A stretch of DNA of 35,155 nucleotides from Patescibacteria group bacterium (GCA_015485575.1 WFTF01000030.1:1-35155); one strand, 5' to 3'; shown: positions 7,815-16,189, counted from the stretch's first letter. The notes: generated from the letters alone by a model not told the origin. Numbers and translations: made by a program.

Positions 7815-8264
7815 ATGAAAAAACTATTTGCACTACTGTTCATGATGTTTGTAATGCCGATAGCCATAGTGTCGGCACATGGATCGGCTCCTGATACGCC
7901 TGATGCATCTGAAGCGGGTATGATGGGGGAGGGTATGATGAGTCAAGAGATGCAAGACTTGATGAAGACCTTTTTGATGAATGGGTCCCTCTCTTCAGAA
8001 GAAGCTGATCGCATGGTGGCACACATGCAAGAGATGATGAAAATGCACCAAGGCGGTGGTATGGGTATGATGGGGATGCAACAAGGTGATCAAAGAGGAT
8101 ATATGGCAGGTGGTATGATGAATAATGATCTTGCAGGCGGCATGATACCGTACTGGGTCTTTCACATAATGCTCTGGGTCACGTTGGTGGTTTGGTTGTT
8201 GGTCGGGTTGGTGTATCTTTTGCAGAGCACAATAGCAATCAAGAGAAAGCGTGTAGCAGAGTAG
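7815..8264 (+). CDS. Met-rich exported protein with C-terminal membrane anchor, probable copper-binding
   Basis: A signal-like N-terminus (KKLFALLFMMFVMPIAIVSAHG) leads into a central region of repeated Met/Gly/His clusters (GMMGEGMMSQEM, MVAHMQEMMKMHQGGGMGMMGMQ, GGMMNNDLAGGMI). One strong C-terminal helix follows (YWVFHIMLWVTLVVWLLVGLVYLL) with a basic end. Met-rich extracytoplasmic segments are known to bind Cu(I) in proteins such as those of the CopB/PcoE type. The protein is therefore probably a membrane-held copper buffer on the outer face, consistent with the copper ATPase upstream. That function is inferred from composition and position; I recognise no named family. Confidence 0.75.
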   Translation: MKKLFALLFMMFVMPIAIVSAHGSAPDTPDASEAGMMGEGMMSQEMQDLMKTFLMNGSLSSEEADRMVAHMQEMMKMHQGGGMGMMGMQQGDQRGYMAGGMMNNDLAGGMIPYWVFHIMLWVTLVVWLLVGLVYLLQSTIAIKRKRVAE

Positions 8265-8306
8265 TGACTGCTTGTATAGTGGGGTTGACTTAAAGACAAT
8301 GAGAGA

Positions 8307-8337
8307 ACGTACGCATATTATCTTGTGCGTGCGTTTT
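8307..8337 (+). terminator. Probable terminator after the Met-rich gene
   Basis: Stem ACGTACGCA (8307-8315) pairs with TGCGTGCGT (8326-8334, one G-U pair) and is followed by a short T run. It lies about 40 bases after the stop codon. Confidence 0.5.
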
Positions 8338-8387
8338 ACGTTTTACGTATGTGCACATAGGCAGTTCTTCTGTTTTTTGCGTTTTGT

Positions 8388-8393
8388 TATACT
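8388..8393 (+). promoter_or_regulatory. -10 element (TATACT) giving a probable leaderless start
   Basis: TATACT at 8388-8393 is followed by exactly seven bases (AAGGGGC) before the ATG at 8401. Transcription would start at or next to the start codon. The AAGGGG stretch ends one base before the ATG, too close for normal ribosome binding. Confidence 0.45.
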
Positions 8394-8400
8394 AAGGGGC

Positions 8401-8721
8401 ATGAAAAAGATTTTAAATATATTTTTTGTTGTTCTCGGTATCATTTTCTTTATAAAACTTTTAGTGATGGGTGTGATGTGGTATCTGTTTCCGTCTGATG
8501 CCACACCTCAGGAGGTGATGGATAAAAACCCGTTATTGTCTGACACGCAAGAAAAAGCGTTGGATCGGTTGGGGATTGATCCGGCAAGTATTCCAACGGA
8601 AATAACCCCCGAACAGGAACAGTGTTTTGAAGATGCTCTGGGTGCCGATCGAGTGAATGAAATTAAAGCCGGTGACGCTCCAACCGCTACCGATTTCTTT
8701 AAGGCAAAAAGCTGTATCTAG
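8401..8721 (+). CDS. Small anchored protein with RVNEIKAG motif, unknown
   Basis: The 106-residue protein starts with a membrane helix (ILNIFFVVLGIIFFIKLLVMGVMWYLF). A soluble tail ends QCFEDALGADRVNEIKAGDAPTATDFFKAKSCI. The two Cys residues frame this conserved-looking segment and could form a disulfide. I recall the pattern C...LG..RV.EIKAG..PT..E.FKAKSC as recurrent in Parcubacteria proteins of unknown function, which supports the lineage. I use ATG 8401 because hydrophobic sequence starts right after it; a longer frame upstream from 8272 covers the terminator and promoter region. Confidence 0.75.
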   Translation: MKKILNIFFVVLGIIFFIKLLVMGVMWYLFPSDATPQEVMDKNPLLSDTQEKALDRLGIDPASIPTEITPEQEQCFEDALGADRVNEIKAGDAPTATDFFKAKSCI

Positions 8722-8782
8722 TCACGTTGTTATACACGCGTGTCCATGAATAAAATATAGATATGGGGGTATACTGTGTATG

Positions 8783-8820
8783 TTGACGATGACATTTTGT
8801 TGTCGCTTATAAGCTAATAT
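8783..8820 (+). promoter_or_regulatory. Candidate promoter for the 8829 gene
   Basis: TTGACG at 8783-8788 is followed after 18 bases by TTATAA (8807-8812), and TAATAT lies at 8815-8820, eight bases before the ATG. Either hexamer could serve as the -10; no Shine-Dalgarno sequence is present. Confidence 0.35.
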
Positions 8821-8828
8821 ATTTTACT

Positions 8829-9233
8829 ATGCAGATAATGAAAAAATATCTGCCCTATATTCCGCTACTGCTTTTGGCGTATTTGTATGCTAAACACGCA
8901 TCGGGAGTGTTTTCGCCCGAGGAAGCAGCGGAATACGCAGAAATTGTGGAGACCTTGGGGTTTGGGGCCTCAGTAACCACTGCGCTCGTTTGGGGCGTGT
9001 TACCTCTTGACGGAAGTGTGGCGGTACTTTTATTGTTTGCCAATAAGATTTTCCGAAATTTTCCTTGGGACTTTCTCTTTTTGTGGGCGACACTCTGGCC
9101 ATGGGTACCTCGTTTGATTGCGTATCGTGGAGGTGTTGATGGCGAGATGTGGCTTGGAGTGGTGGTCTCTGCCTTGGCACTGTTGTCTTGGTATCTGTAC
9201 AAAAAGAAAAACGCAGTCTTTTTTGTCAAGTAA
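8829..9233 (+). CDS. Integral membrane protein, unknown
   Basis: The 134-residue protein has about four hydrophobic segments: YLPYIPLLLLAYLYA, a central segment around TTALVWGVLPLDGSVAVLLLF, FLFLWATLWPWVPRLI and WLGVVVSALALLSWYLY, with a basic C-terminus (KKKNAVFFVK). No catalytic motif or family is recognised. A possible start at ATG 8838 (MKKYLP) would remove three residues. It stands alone between its own candidate promoter and a hairpin at 9252. Confidence 0.65.
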   Translation: MQIMKKYLPYIPLLLLAYLYAKHASGVFSPEEAAEYAEIVETLGFGASVTTALVWGVLPLDGSVAVLLLFANKIFRNFPWDFLFLWATLWPWVPRLIAYRGGVDGEMWLGVVVSALALLSWYLYKKKNAVFFVK

Positions 9234-9251
9234 TTGACAGGACGGTCCTTT

Positions 9252-9279
9252 CAAACCGCAACAGTTTGGTTGCGGTTTG
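9252..9279 (+). terminator. Hairpin after the 8829 membrane protein gene
   Basis: A perfect 11-bp stem, CAAACCGCAAC (9252-9262) with GTTGCGGTTTG (9269-9279) and a six-base loop, lies 18 bases after the stop codon. There is no good T tract after it, so termination is plausible but not certain. Confidence 0.5.
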
Positions 9280-9327
9280 TCTGCGCATCAGTGTGCTACA
9301 CTACGAAGATAGTAGATTTAGTAAAAT

Positions 9328-9750
9328 ATGAGTTGGGCAATATACGCACTTTTATCCGCTTTTTTCGCTTCACTGGTGGCTATTTTTGGAAAAATAGGAG
9401 TGAAGGATGTGGATAGTAACTTGGCGGTCGCCATCAGAACGGTCATTATAGTCTTCTTTGCATGGGGTGTGGTCCTGCTGCAGGGTAATGCGGGTGATCT
9501 CTTCAAAATATCCCGCTATTCTTATACGTTTATTATACTGTCCGCTTTTGCAACAGGATTGTCATGGATGTTCTACTATCGCGCACTGCAATTGGGGGAG
9601 GTTGCCAAAGTTGCTCCCATAGATAAGATGAGTATCGCGCTTACGGTTATTCTTGCGTTGGTATTTCTGGCTGAGAAACCAACCTTGGGAACTATTCTGG
9701 GTGCGACCTTGGTAACTGCGGGTGTGTTTATCACCATTTTTGTGAAGTAG
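9328..9750 (+). CDS. Half-size EamA/DMT-family membrane transporter protein
   Basis: The 140-residue protein is a single EamA repeat of about five helices: IYALLSAFFASLVAIFGKIGV, the AVAIRTVIIVFFAWGVVLL segment, FIILSAFATGLSWMFYYRAL, QLGEVAKVAPIDKMSIALTVILALVFL and TILGATLVTAGVFITIF. The GLSWMFYYRALQLG and VAPIDKMS segments are typical of this short subgroup of drug/metabolite transporters. Full-length EamA proteins have two such repeats, so this one should work as a dimer. The substrate is unknown. Hairpins flank it on both sides, so it is probably monocistronic. Confidence 0.85.
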   Translation: MSWAIYALLSAFFASLVAIFGKIGVKDVDSNLAVAIRTVIIVFFAWGVVLLQGNAGDLFKISRYSYTFIILSAFATGLSWMFYYRALQLGEVAKVAPIDKMSIALTVILALVFLAEKPTLGTILGATLVTAGVFITIFVK

Positions 9751-9777
9751 GTGACTCACGAAAATCGTGCAGTACAT

Positions 9778-9810
9778 ACACACCTAGGTCATCGGATGAC
9801 CTAGGTGTGT
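9778..9810 (+). terminator. Strong hairpin after the half-size EamA gene
   Basis: A perfect 15-bp stem, ACACACCTAGGTCAT (9778-9792) with ATGACCTAGGTGTGT (9796-9810) and a CGG loop, lies 27 bases after the stop. A short T run (GGATTTTG) follows, fitting a terminator. The core CCTAGGTG occurs again at about 9864. Confidence 0.65.
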
Positions 9811-10047
9811 GGATTTTGCGGTGCGGTGCCAGTGGATTGTGTAAAGGGGTGGTGTTATGTATACCTAGGTGGTTGCTTGTTATGAGGTGTCGCAATAGAA
9901 ATTATAGAAAGGAAAAGGAGTTTATTTTTATTTCGATTTATTAAAAGAAGGCCATGGGAAGTAGGTTGTGGCGATATATCGCACTACGTTGAGGGTGTGG
10001 TATAGTATCTTTCCAGAGATACCAGCTTACATATAAACCACAAGAAT
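9811..10047. other. Intergenic region with palindrome and cupin promoter
   Basis: I see no gene here. It contains another CCTAGGTG copy near 9864, a purine-rich stretch (about 9905-9920) with no start codon placed to use it, a perfect 12-bp palindrome GCGATATATCGC at 9971-9982, and an extended -10 (TGGTATAGT, hexamer 10001-10006) about 40 bases before the cupin ATG. The palindrome sits where a -35 would be, so it could be an operator for the cupin gene. Confidence 0.4.
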
Positions 10048-10461
10048 ATGAAAAAGGGATATAAAGTAAACATTGAAAAAGAAACCGTTGAAAATACTAA
10101 CTTTCGTAAGGTGCTCTATACCGCCGGGCACAGTCAGTTGGTATTGATGTCACTGCAACCAAATGAAGAGATAGGATTGGAAACACATACGGAGAATGAT
10201 CAGTTTTTTCGGTTTGAATCTGGAGAGGGAAAGGTGATTATCAACGATACTGAATATGAGGTGGGTGATGGAGATGCGGTAGTGGTGCCTGCCGGAGTGC
10301 AACATAATGTTGTGAATACTTCAAACACAGATCGTTTGACGCTGTATACTATCTATTCCCCTGCACATCATAAAGATGGCGTGTTACATGCCACAAAGCA
10401 AGAGGCTGAGGAGGCGGAAGAGCGGGGAGATGAAGAGTTTGACGGTGTTACCACCGAGTAA
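10048..10461 (+). CDS. Cupin domain protein
   Basis: The 137-residue protein shows both cupin motifs. Motif one is EIGLETHTENDQFFRFESGEG, with one His where the usual pattern has two. Motif two is GDAVVVPAGVQHNVVN, with the Pro, Gly, His and Asn in place. The fold is a small beta barrel that normally holds a metal ion. The C-terminal tail is strongly acidic (EAEEAEERGDEEFDG). The reaction cannot be told from sequence; similar short cupins act as isomerases, dioxygenases or binding proteins. It has its own extended -10 promoter and its own terminator, so it is probably expressed alone. Confidence 0.85.
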   Translation: MKKGYKVNIEKETVENTNFRKVLYTAGHSQLVLMSLQPNEEIGLETHTENDQFFRFESGEGKVIINDTEYEVGDGDAVVVPAGVQHNVVNTSNTDRLTLYTIYSPAHHKDGVLHATKQEAEEAEERGDEEFDGVTTE

Positions 10462-10484
10462 ATATATAAAAGCGTCCGCTCTGC

Positions 10485-10517
10485 ATAATCTACAGTCTAT
10501 ACCAGACTGTAGATTAT
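10485..10517 (+). terminator. Terminator after the cupin gene
   Basis: A perfect 14-bp stem, ATAATCTACAGTCT (10485-10498) with AGACTGTAGATTAT (10504-10517), has a five-base loop and is followed by TTGATTTG. It lies 23 bases after the stop codon. Confidence 0.7.
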
Positions 10518-10544
10518 TTGATTTGTCAAAAAGAAAGGAGTATC

Positions 10545-10565
10545 ATGGTGGTACGTGAGGATTAG
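10545..10565 (+). other. Six-codon leader ORF with strong Shine-Dalgarno before clpB
   Basis: AAAGGAG at 10534-10540, the only near-consensus Shine-Dalgarno with normal spacing to a start codon that I found in the window, lies four bases before an ATG. The ORF reads MVVRED and stops at TAG (10563-10565), in the same frame as clpB and 24 bases before its ATG. It could be a regulatory leader peptide or coincidence. Confidence 0.3.
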
Positions 10566-10589
10566 TGGATAAGGATATCTTGGAATAGT

Positions 10590-13166
10590 ATGAATGTAGG
10601 AAAATTGACGGAAAAATCACGTGCAATTCTTGAAGAGGCGATACAGGAAGCATATGAATACAAGCATCAGTATGTGGATCCGCTGCATGTCTTGAAAGCG
10701 ACTCTGACGGTACCGGACACCATTGTTGCTCCATTGCTGTCTGCCTCTGATGTGTCATTGGAACAAGTATTGCAAGATGTGGAACGTGCACTTGAAGGCA
10801 TGCCCAAGCTGGAGCATGCGGCAAATCCCCAACTGACGCCTGCCTTGGTAAGTATTTTCAGACGTGCAGACAAGGAAGCGAGTGCCATGGGTGATCAGTA
10901 TGTAAGTGTGGAGCATATCTTTTTGGCACTGGGGCATAACGAAGGGGCCGCGCGTGATCTATTGGCAACATACAGCTTGCTGCCCGCACATATTACGAGC
11001 AAAATAAATGATTTACGAGGATCTATGAAAGTAACTGATCAAAATCCGGAGGCGAAACAGAACGTGCTGGAGAAGTATGGAGAGGACTACACCGCACTGG
11101 CACAAGATGGGAAGCTGGATCCAGTTATCGGACGCGATGAAGAAATTCGGAGAGTGATGCAGGTACTCTCTCGACGTACCAAAAACAATCCGGTGCTCTT
11201 GGGGGAGCCGGGGGTCGGTAAAACGGCAATTGTGGAAGGATTGGCACAGCGCATCGTTGCAGGAGACGTGCCTGAGTCGCTGAAGGGTAAACGACTTATT
11301 GGGTTGGAGATGGGCTCTCTACTGGCCGGTGCGAAGTTTCGGGGTGAGTTTGAGGATCGACTAAAAGAGGTGCTCAAAGCGGTTGAGCAAGAAGAGGGTA
11401 AAATAATTCTCTTTATTGATGAGTTGCATACGCTGGTAGGCGCCGGAGGTGGAGAAGGTGCGGTGGATGCCGGAAACATGCTCAAGCCGCTTTTGGCTCG
11501 TGGTAAATTGAGGTTGATCGGTGCCACCACACTCAATGAGTATCGGCAGCATGTGGAAAAAGATGCCGCGTTGGAACGTCGCTTCCAACCTGTGTATGTT
11601 GATGAACCTGATGCTGAAGCAACACTGGCTATCTTGCGGGGCTTAAAAGAGAAATATGAGATTCACCATGGGGTGGAAATTACCGATCCGGCACTGGTGG
11701 CTGCGGTTCGTCTGTCCAACAGATACATTACTGCCCGCAAGTCTCCCGATAAGGCGATTGATTTGATTGATGAAGCAACCTCGGCAATTAAAATGCAGAT
11801 GGAGAGTATGCCAACACAGCTGGATGCACTCCATCGACAAATTGCGCAGCTGGAGATAGAGTTGCAGGCACTGAAAGGAGAAAAGGACGCACAGAGCAAG
11901 GAGCGTAAAAAGAAAATTGAGGAGAAGCTCGCTTCACTCAAGGAGTCCTTCACCGCGCAAAAGACACGCTGGGAGCAGGAGCGCGAGATGATACATCAGT
12001 TACGTGAGTATGCAAAACAAATTGATGAACTGCGTATTGAAGAAGAGCGGGCGGAACGTACCGGCGATTATGATCGTGCGGCAAAGATAAAATACGAAGA
12101 AATCCCTTCTTTGGAATCAAAAATAGCCGATACGCGAAAAAAATTGGATGCCATTCCCGCTACAGAGCGTATCATCAAGGAGGAGGTAACCGAGGAGGAT
12201 GTTGCGCAGGTAGTGGCTCGCTGGACGGGTGTGCCGGTACATCGTTTACTGGAAACGGAGGCGGAACGCTTGTTGCACCTGGAAGAACAGTTGCACCTGC
12301 GTGTCATTGGGCAGGATGAAGCGGTGACGAGTGTGGCAAAAGCTATTCGCCGTTCACGCGCAGGATTGAAGGCGGGCAACAGACCGATTGGTTCTTTTCT
12401 CTTTTTGGGTCCAACCGGTGTGGGAAAGACGGAGCTGGCTAAAGCGCTTGCATCGGAAATGTTTGACGACGAAAAAGCGATGATCCGCATTGATATGAGC
12501 GAGTACATGGAGCGTTTTGCTGTCAGCAGATTGGTGGGTGCTCCTCCCGGCTATGTGGGCTATGAAGAGGGGGGACAACTTACCGAGCCGGTGCGCCGGC
12601 GACCGTATGCGGTGGTGCTGTTTGATGAAGTGGAGAAGGCGCATCCCGACTTCTTTAACATTTTACTGCAGGTGCTTGATGATGGACGCTTGACCGACAG
12701 TCAGGGTCGGACCGTGGACTTTAGTAATACCATCATCATCCTTACCTCCAATCTTGGCAGTGAGTTTATGTTGGAGATTAAGGATAAAAAAGAACGGAAG
12801 AAGAAAGTAATGGAGTTGGTGCAGAAGACCTTCCGTCCCGAGTTCCTCAATCGTCTTGATGACATCGTACTCTTTGACGCTATTGATGAGAAGATGCTTA
12901 AAGAGATTGTTGACGTACAGTTATCAAGCATGCTGACATTAGTTAAAGAGGAAAAGGATATCAACATCTCATTAACCGATAGAGCAAAAGAGCAGCTCAT
13001 TAAGGAGGGGTTTGATCCCGCATATGGAGTACGGCCGTTGAAGCGTACTATTCAAATGCGTATCCTTGACTTGCTTGCGGAAGCCATCATAAGTGGGGAG
13101 GTGCAAGAGCATAGTGAGATAACTATTGATGTCAAAAATGATGCATTTTACATTGTGCAAAAATAG
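10590..13166 (+). CDS. clpB: ATP-dependent disaggregase ClpB
   Basis: ClpB is a cytosolic hexameric AAA+ chaperone that threads aggregated proteins through its pore, usually with DnaK. The 858-residue length is normal. In order: N-terminal Clp repeat domain (1-145); first ATPase domain with Walker A GEPGVGKT (about 205) and Walker [10 protein letters not shown]; a long charged coiled-coil middle domain (about 400-530), which separates ClpB from ClpA and ClpC; second ATPase domain with GPTGVGKTE (about 606), [11 protein letters not shown] and the VRPLKR sensor; and a short C-terminal domain. The in-frame stop at 10563 makes ATG 10590 the first usable start. No CIRCE element is visible upstream. 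DnaK and GrpE are not in the window. Confidence 0.98.
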   Translation: MNVGKLTEKSRAILEEAIQEAYEYKHQYVDPLHVLKATLTVPDTIVAPLLSASDVSLEQVLQDVERALEGMPKLEHAANPQLTPALVSIFRRADKEASAMGDQYVSVEHIFLALGHNEGAARDLLATYSLLPAHITSKINDLRGSMKVTDQNPEAKQNVLEKYGEDYTALAQDGKLDPVIGRDEEIRRVMQVLSRRTKNNPVLLGEPGVGKTAIVEGLAQRIVAGDVPESLKGKRLIGLEMGSLLAGAKFRGEFEDRLKEVLKAVEQEEGKIILFIDELHTLVGAGGGEGAVDAGNMLKPLLARGKLRLIGATTLNEYRQHVEKDAALERRFQPVYVDEPDAEATLAILRGLKEKYEIHHGVEITDPALVAAVRLSNRYITARKSPDKAIDLIDEATSAIKMQMESMPTQLDALHRQIAQLEIELQALKGEKDAQSKERKKKIEEKLASLKESFTAQKTRWEQEREMIHQLREYAKQIDELRIEEERAERTGDYDRAAKIKYEEIPSLESKIADTRKKLDAIPATERIIKEEVTEEDVAQVVARWTGVPVHRLLETEAERLLHLEEQLHLRVIGQDEAVTSVAKAIRRSRAGLKAGNRPIGSFLFLGPTGVGKTELAKALASEMFDDEKAMIRIDMSEYMERFAVSRLVGAPPGYVGYEEGGQLTEPVRRRPYAVVLFDEVEKAHPDFFNILLQVLDDGRLTDSQGRTVDFSNTIIILTSNLGSEFMLEIKDKKERKKKVMELVQKTFRPEFLNRLDDIVLFDAIDEKMLKEIVDVQLSSMLTLVKEEKDINISLTDRAKEQLIKEGFDPAYGVRPLKRTIQMRILDLLAEAIISGEVQEHSEITIDVKNDAFYIVQK

Positions 13167-13178
13167 TGATGTATACCT

Positions 13179-13604
13179 ATGAGATCCTTTATCCCTAAAA
13201 CACAAAAAATTGTTGCCACTTGTGTATTAAAGCAGGGTGGCAAAGTGTTGCTTTTACGAGGGAGAGCTCTCGCGGGCGATTGGTCGGACGTTGCCGATAC
13301 CGGATATTTTGACTTGCCGCGCTTTGCGGTGGGTTTTAGGGAGGACCCGACACTGCTTTTAACACGACGACTGTTGTCGCATTTTGGACAACGAATTGAT
13401 CATATATCCGTTCTTGGTGTTCATCAGTGTATGATTGATGCTGATACGGTGCAAGAGTTTGAGATTGTGTATCGGGTTACCGGTGAGGGCGTTACTGACG
13501 ATATGGAGAAGGAAGGGGTGTATTTCTTTGCAGACATGAATACGGTGCATGAATATATGCTGCAAGATCGGTACCAAATGATACAGAGATACCTGGATAT
13601 GTGA
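13179..13604 (+). CDS. Nudix-fold protein with degenerate Nudix box
   Basis: The 141-residue protein has the Nudix layout: VATCVLKQGGKVLLLRGR strand region, then FDLPRFAVGFREDPTLLLTRRLLSHFG aligned to the Nudix helix, then EFEIVYRVTGEG. In active Nudix hydrolases the helix carries a GG pair and the REVREE acidic residues that bind divalent metal. Here GG is RF and the acidic block is RRLLSH, so none of the key Glu residues remain. Nucleotide-pyrophosphate hydrolysis is therefore doubtful; it may be a binding protein. It starts 12 bases after clpB and ends before a terminator, suggesting co-transcription with clpB. Confidence 0.7.
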   Translation: MRSFIPKTQKIVATCVLKQGGKVLLLRGRALAGDWSDVADTGYFDLPRFAVGFREDPTLLLTRRLLSHFGQRIDHISVLGVHQCMIDADTVQEFEIVYRVTGEGVTDDMEKEGVYFFADMNTVHEYMLQDRYQMIQRYLDM

Positions 13605-13619
13605 GACTACAGATACACA

Positions 13620-13649
13620 CAAAACAGCACCTTGTGAGGTGCTGTTTTG
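13620..13649 (+). terminator. Terminator after the clpB-Nudix unit
   Basis: A stem with AAAACAGCACCT (13621-13632) and AGGTGCTGTTTT (13637-13648), extended by one C-G pair, has a TGTG loop. The T run forms the right arm, so it could work in either direction. Confidence 0.75.
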
Positions 13650-13696
13650 GTGTATGCTTAGTACAGTTGCATCATTTTTGCGTGTACTTTTTTACT

Positions 13697-16084
13697 ATGG
13701 AACATATAGAACATAAGGGGCTCAGTCATCAGCAGGTAGAACAGCTGCGCCGCACTTACGGTTTTAATGAGATACCGGAAAAAACGGAGCATTTTTTGCG
13801 TCGTCTGTTCAAAAAGGTAAGCAGCCCCATACCGCTGATGATTGAAATTGCACTGGTGTTGTCACTGGTGGTACAGCGCTGGGAAGATTTCTTTATTATT
13901 CTGTTGCTGCTGTTGGTAAATTTGTCCGTGGATTTATTCCAAGAGCAGCGTGCACATTCTGCGTTGCAGGCATTGAAGAAAACACTCGCACCAACCGCAA
14001 TGGTAGTGCGTGATGCTATTTTGCAGGAAATAGATGCACGAGAATTGCTCCCCGGGGACGTGGTAAAGATGAACATAGGCAATGTGGTGCCTGCCGATGT
14101 GCGCATACTGGATGGGACGGAATTGCTGGTTGACCAATCAGCGGTTACCGGAGAGTCGCTCCCGGTTACCCTTGGTGAGGGGGATGTGTTGCTAACCGGT
14201 TCAATTATCCAAAAAGGAGCTGCCTATGCGGAGGTGGTGGCAATCGGGAGGGATACCGCCATGGGAGAAAACATAGCTTTAGTGGCACAGGCGGAGTTAG
14301 AGCAAGAAAGTCATTTTCAGCAGGCGATTATACGCATCGGAAAGTTCCTGATAACCCTTTCAAGTCTTTTGGTGGTCTTTACCACGGTCGTTTTAATTTT
14401 GAAAGGGGAGGATGCACTTGAAACATTGCGCTTTGCGCTGGTTCTTGCAATAGCGTCTATTCCCGTTGCACTTCCCGCCGTCTTGTCGGTTACCATGGCC
14501 ATTGGGGCGAATTTGCTTGCACGCAGACATACCATAGTGAGCAATTTTCGCGCTATTGAGGAGCTTGCCGGCGTGAGTCATTTGTGCGTTGATAAAACAG
14601 GGACGCTCACCAAAAATGAAATTGCCGTTTCAGAACCGATTTTATATCAAGGTCACACAGAAGAAGAGTTGTTTGTATTTGCCTATCTCGCGTTGGAAGA
14701 TGGTGAGCGGTCGCCTATAGAACGAGCGGTGCACGCGCATGTGCTGCAACACGGGCACGATAAGCTCGCTTCCCAATATGTCGTGAAAGAGTTTGTTCCT
14801 TTTGATCCGGTGAAGAAAACCACCGAAGCACTGTTTGAGCATGATGGGGAAGAGGTGCGTATACTTATGGGAGCTCCGCAAAAGGTTGCTGAACGTTGTC
14901 ACAATAGCACCTATCGCAAAAAAGTATTGTCTGATGTTGACGCGCTGGCCTCAGATGGTTTTCGCTCGCTTGCTGTTGCCGTTGAAAGGTCTGACGAGTG
15001 CTTGCCGGTGGGGATCATTCCACTGATGGATCCTCCTCGGGAAGACTCCAAGCAGGTTATTGAGGACTTAAAACGTCGTGGCATTATCATTAAGATGCTC
15101 ACCGGAGACAATATGGCAATTGCTCGGTACATAGGAAAAATACTTAATATAGGCACAACTGCTGTTGATCGCGCAGGGTTGAAGCGAAGTGGGGGTACTG
15201 CTGATGCTGCGGTGATACATGATACTGCCATTTTTGCGGAGGTGGTGCCTGCCGATAAGTTTCGTATTGTAAAGACGCTGCAAGCGGCGGGAAATATTGT
15301 CGCCATGACCGGTGATGGGGTTAATGACGCACCGGCGTTGAAGAAGGCCGATGTGGGAATTGCGGTGTCGGGCGCGACACCCGCTGCACGTTCTGCTTCA
15401 GACCTTATCCTATTGGATAGCGGTTTGTCGGTAATAAAAGAAGCGGTGGATCAGGCACGTAAAACGTTTGGGCGCATGCAGGCGTATGCCACGTTTCGGA
15501 TTGCGGAAACTGTTCGTATTGTGTTTTTCATTGCACTGGCAGTTTTGATCTTTGATTTTTCACCACTGTCTGCGGCGATGGTTATTCTATTGGCATTACT
15601 CAATGATATTCCTGTACTTGCCATTGCCTACGACAATGTACCTGTACAGGAAAAACCGGTGCGCTGGCAGTTGTCTGAAACACTTGCGGTAGCGTTTGTG
15701 TTGGGTATTACGGGACTTGTTTCGTCGTTTCTGCTCTTATATTATCTGAACCTATCAGGTTGGGAAGTGGCACTGATTCAAACGGTATTTTTTGTAAAAA
15801 TGGATGTGGCGGGACACTCAACACTGTACCTTACCCGTACGGGAGAAAAGCATTTTTGGGCACGTCCATTTCCGTCTCTGAAGTTTTTTATTCCCGCTTT
15901 TTCATCACGTTTGATTGGCAGTATTATCGCGTACTTTGGTATCTTGATGCCGGCTCTTCCTCTTTCCGTGATTGCTTGGATTTGGGTGTACGCAACCATT
16001 TGGTTTGTACTCAACGATCAAATCAAGGTAACTATGTATAAGCTACTGAGGCACTATCGCAGTAAAAAGCATCAGAGATCATAG
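13697..16084 (+). CDS. P3A-type plasma-membrane proton-translocating ATPase
   Basis: The protein has 795 residues from ATG 13697; a longer frame from GTG 13601 would overlap the Nudix gene and the terminator. Motifs in order: the actuator VTGESLPV, PVALPAVLSVTMAIGANLLAR in the fourth helix, DKTGTLT, KMLTGDN, GDGVNDAPAL, and a C-terminal six-helix membrane domain. The PVALPAVLSVTMAIG helix and DVGIAVSGATPAARSASDLI segment are characteristic of plant, fungal and archaeal H+-ATPases. The Asp in LLND (residue 637) matches the proton-binding Asp of helix 6 (Asp684 in plant AHA2). It would pump protons out of the cytoplasm at the cost of ATP, maintaining pH and membrane potential. It has no autoinhibitory C-terminal tail. 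Confidence 0.93.
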   Translation: MEHIEHKGLSHQQVEQLRRTYGFNEIPEKTEHFLRRLFKKVSSPIPLMIEIALVLSLVVQRWEDFFIILLLLLVNLSVDLFQEQRAHSALQALKKTLAPTAMVVRDAILQEIDARELLPGDVVKMNIGNVVPADVRILDGTELLVDQSAVTGESLPVTLGEGDVLLTGSIIQKGAAYAEVVAIGRDTAMGENIALVAQAELEQESHFQQAIIRIGKFLITLSSLLVVFTTVVLILKGEDALETLRFALVLAIASIPVALPAVLSVTMAIGANLLARRHTIVSNFRAIEELAGVSHLCVDKTGTLTKNEIAVSEPILYQGHTEEELFVFAYLALEDGERSPIERAVHAHVLQHGHDKLASQYVVKEFVPFDPVKKTTEALFEHDGEEVRILMGAPQKVAERCHNSTYRKKVLSDVDALASDGFRSLAVAVERSDECLPVGIIPLMDPPREDSKQVIEDLKRRGIIIKMLTGDNMAIARYIGKILNIGTTAVDRAGLKRSGGTADAAVIHDTAIFAEVVPADKFRIVKTLQAAGNIVAMTGDGVNDAPALKKADVGIAVSGATPAARSASDLILLDSGLSVIKEAVDQARKTFGRMQAYATFRIAETVRIVFFIALAVLIFDFSPLSAAMVILLALLNDIPVLAIAYDNVPVQEKPVRWQLSETLAVAFVLGITGLVSSFLLLYYLNLSGWEVALIQTVFFVKMDVAGHSTLYLTRTGEKHFWARPFPSLKFFIPAFSSRLIGSIIAYFGILMPALPLSVIAWIWVYATIWFVLNDQIKVTMYKLLRHYRSKKHQRS

Positions 16085-16189
16085 GTGTATAAGTGGCGGT
16101 TTTCAGACAGGTTGATACCTCTTGTGGTGCGAATATATACACGTATATCTATATCCTGTGGCTAACAAGCACTTCCAAGACAGAGAAAA

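Noticed and set aside
9811-10047. Small gene downstream of the purine-rich stretch near 9905-9920
   Set aside because: No ATG lies at suitable spacing; the nearest ORF is about 12 codons and unremarkable.
10462-10589. CIRCE/HrcA operator upstream of clpB
   Set aside because: No TTAGCACTC-type inverted repeat is present; the inverted repeat there is the cupin terminator.
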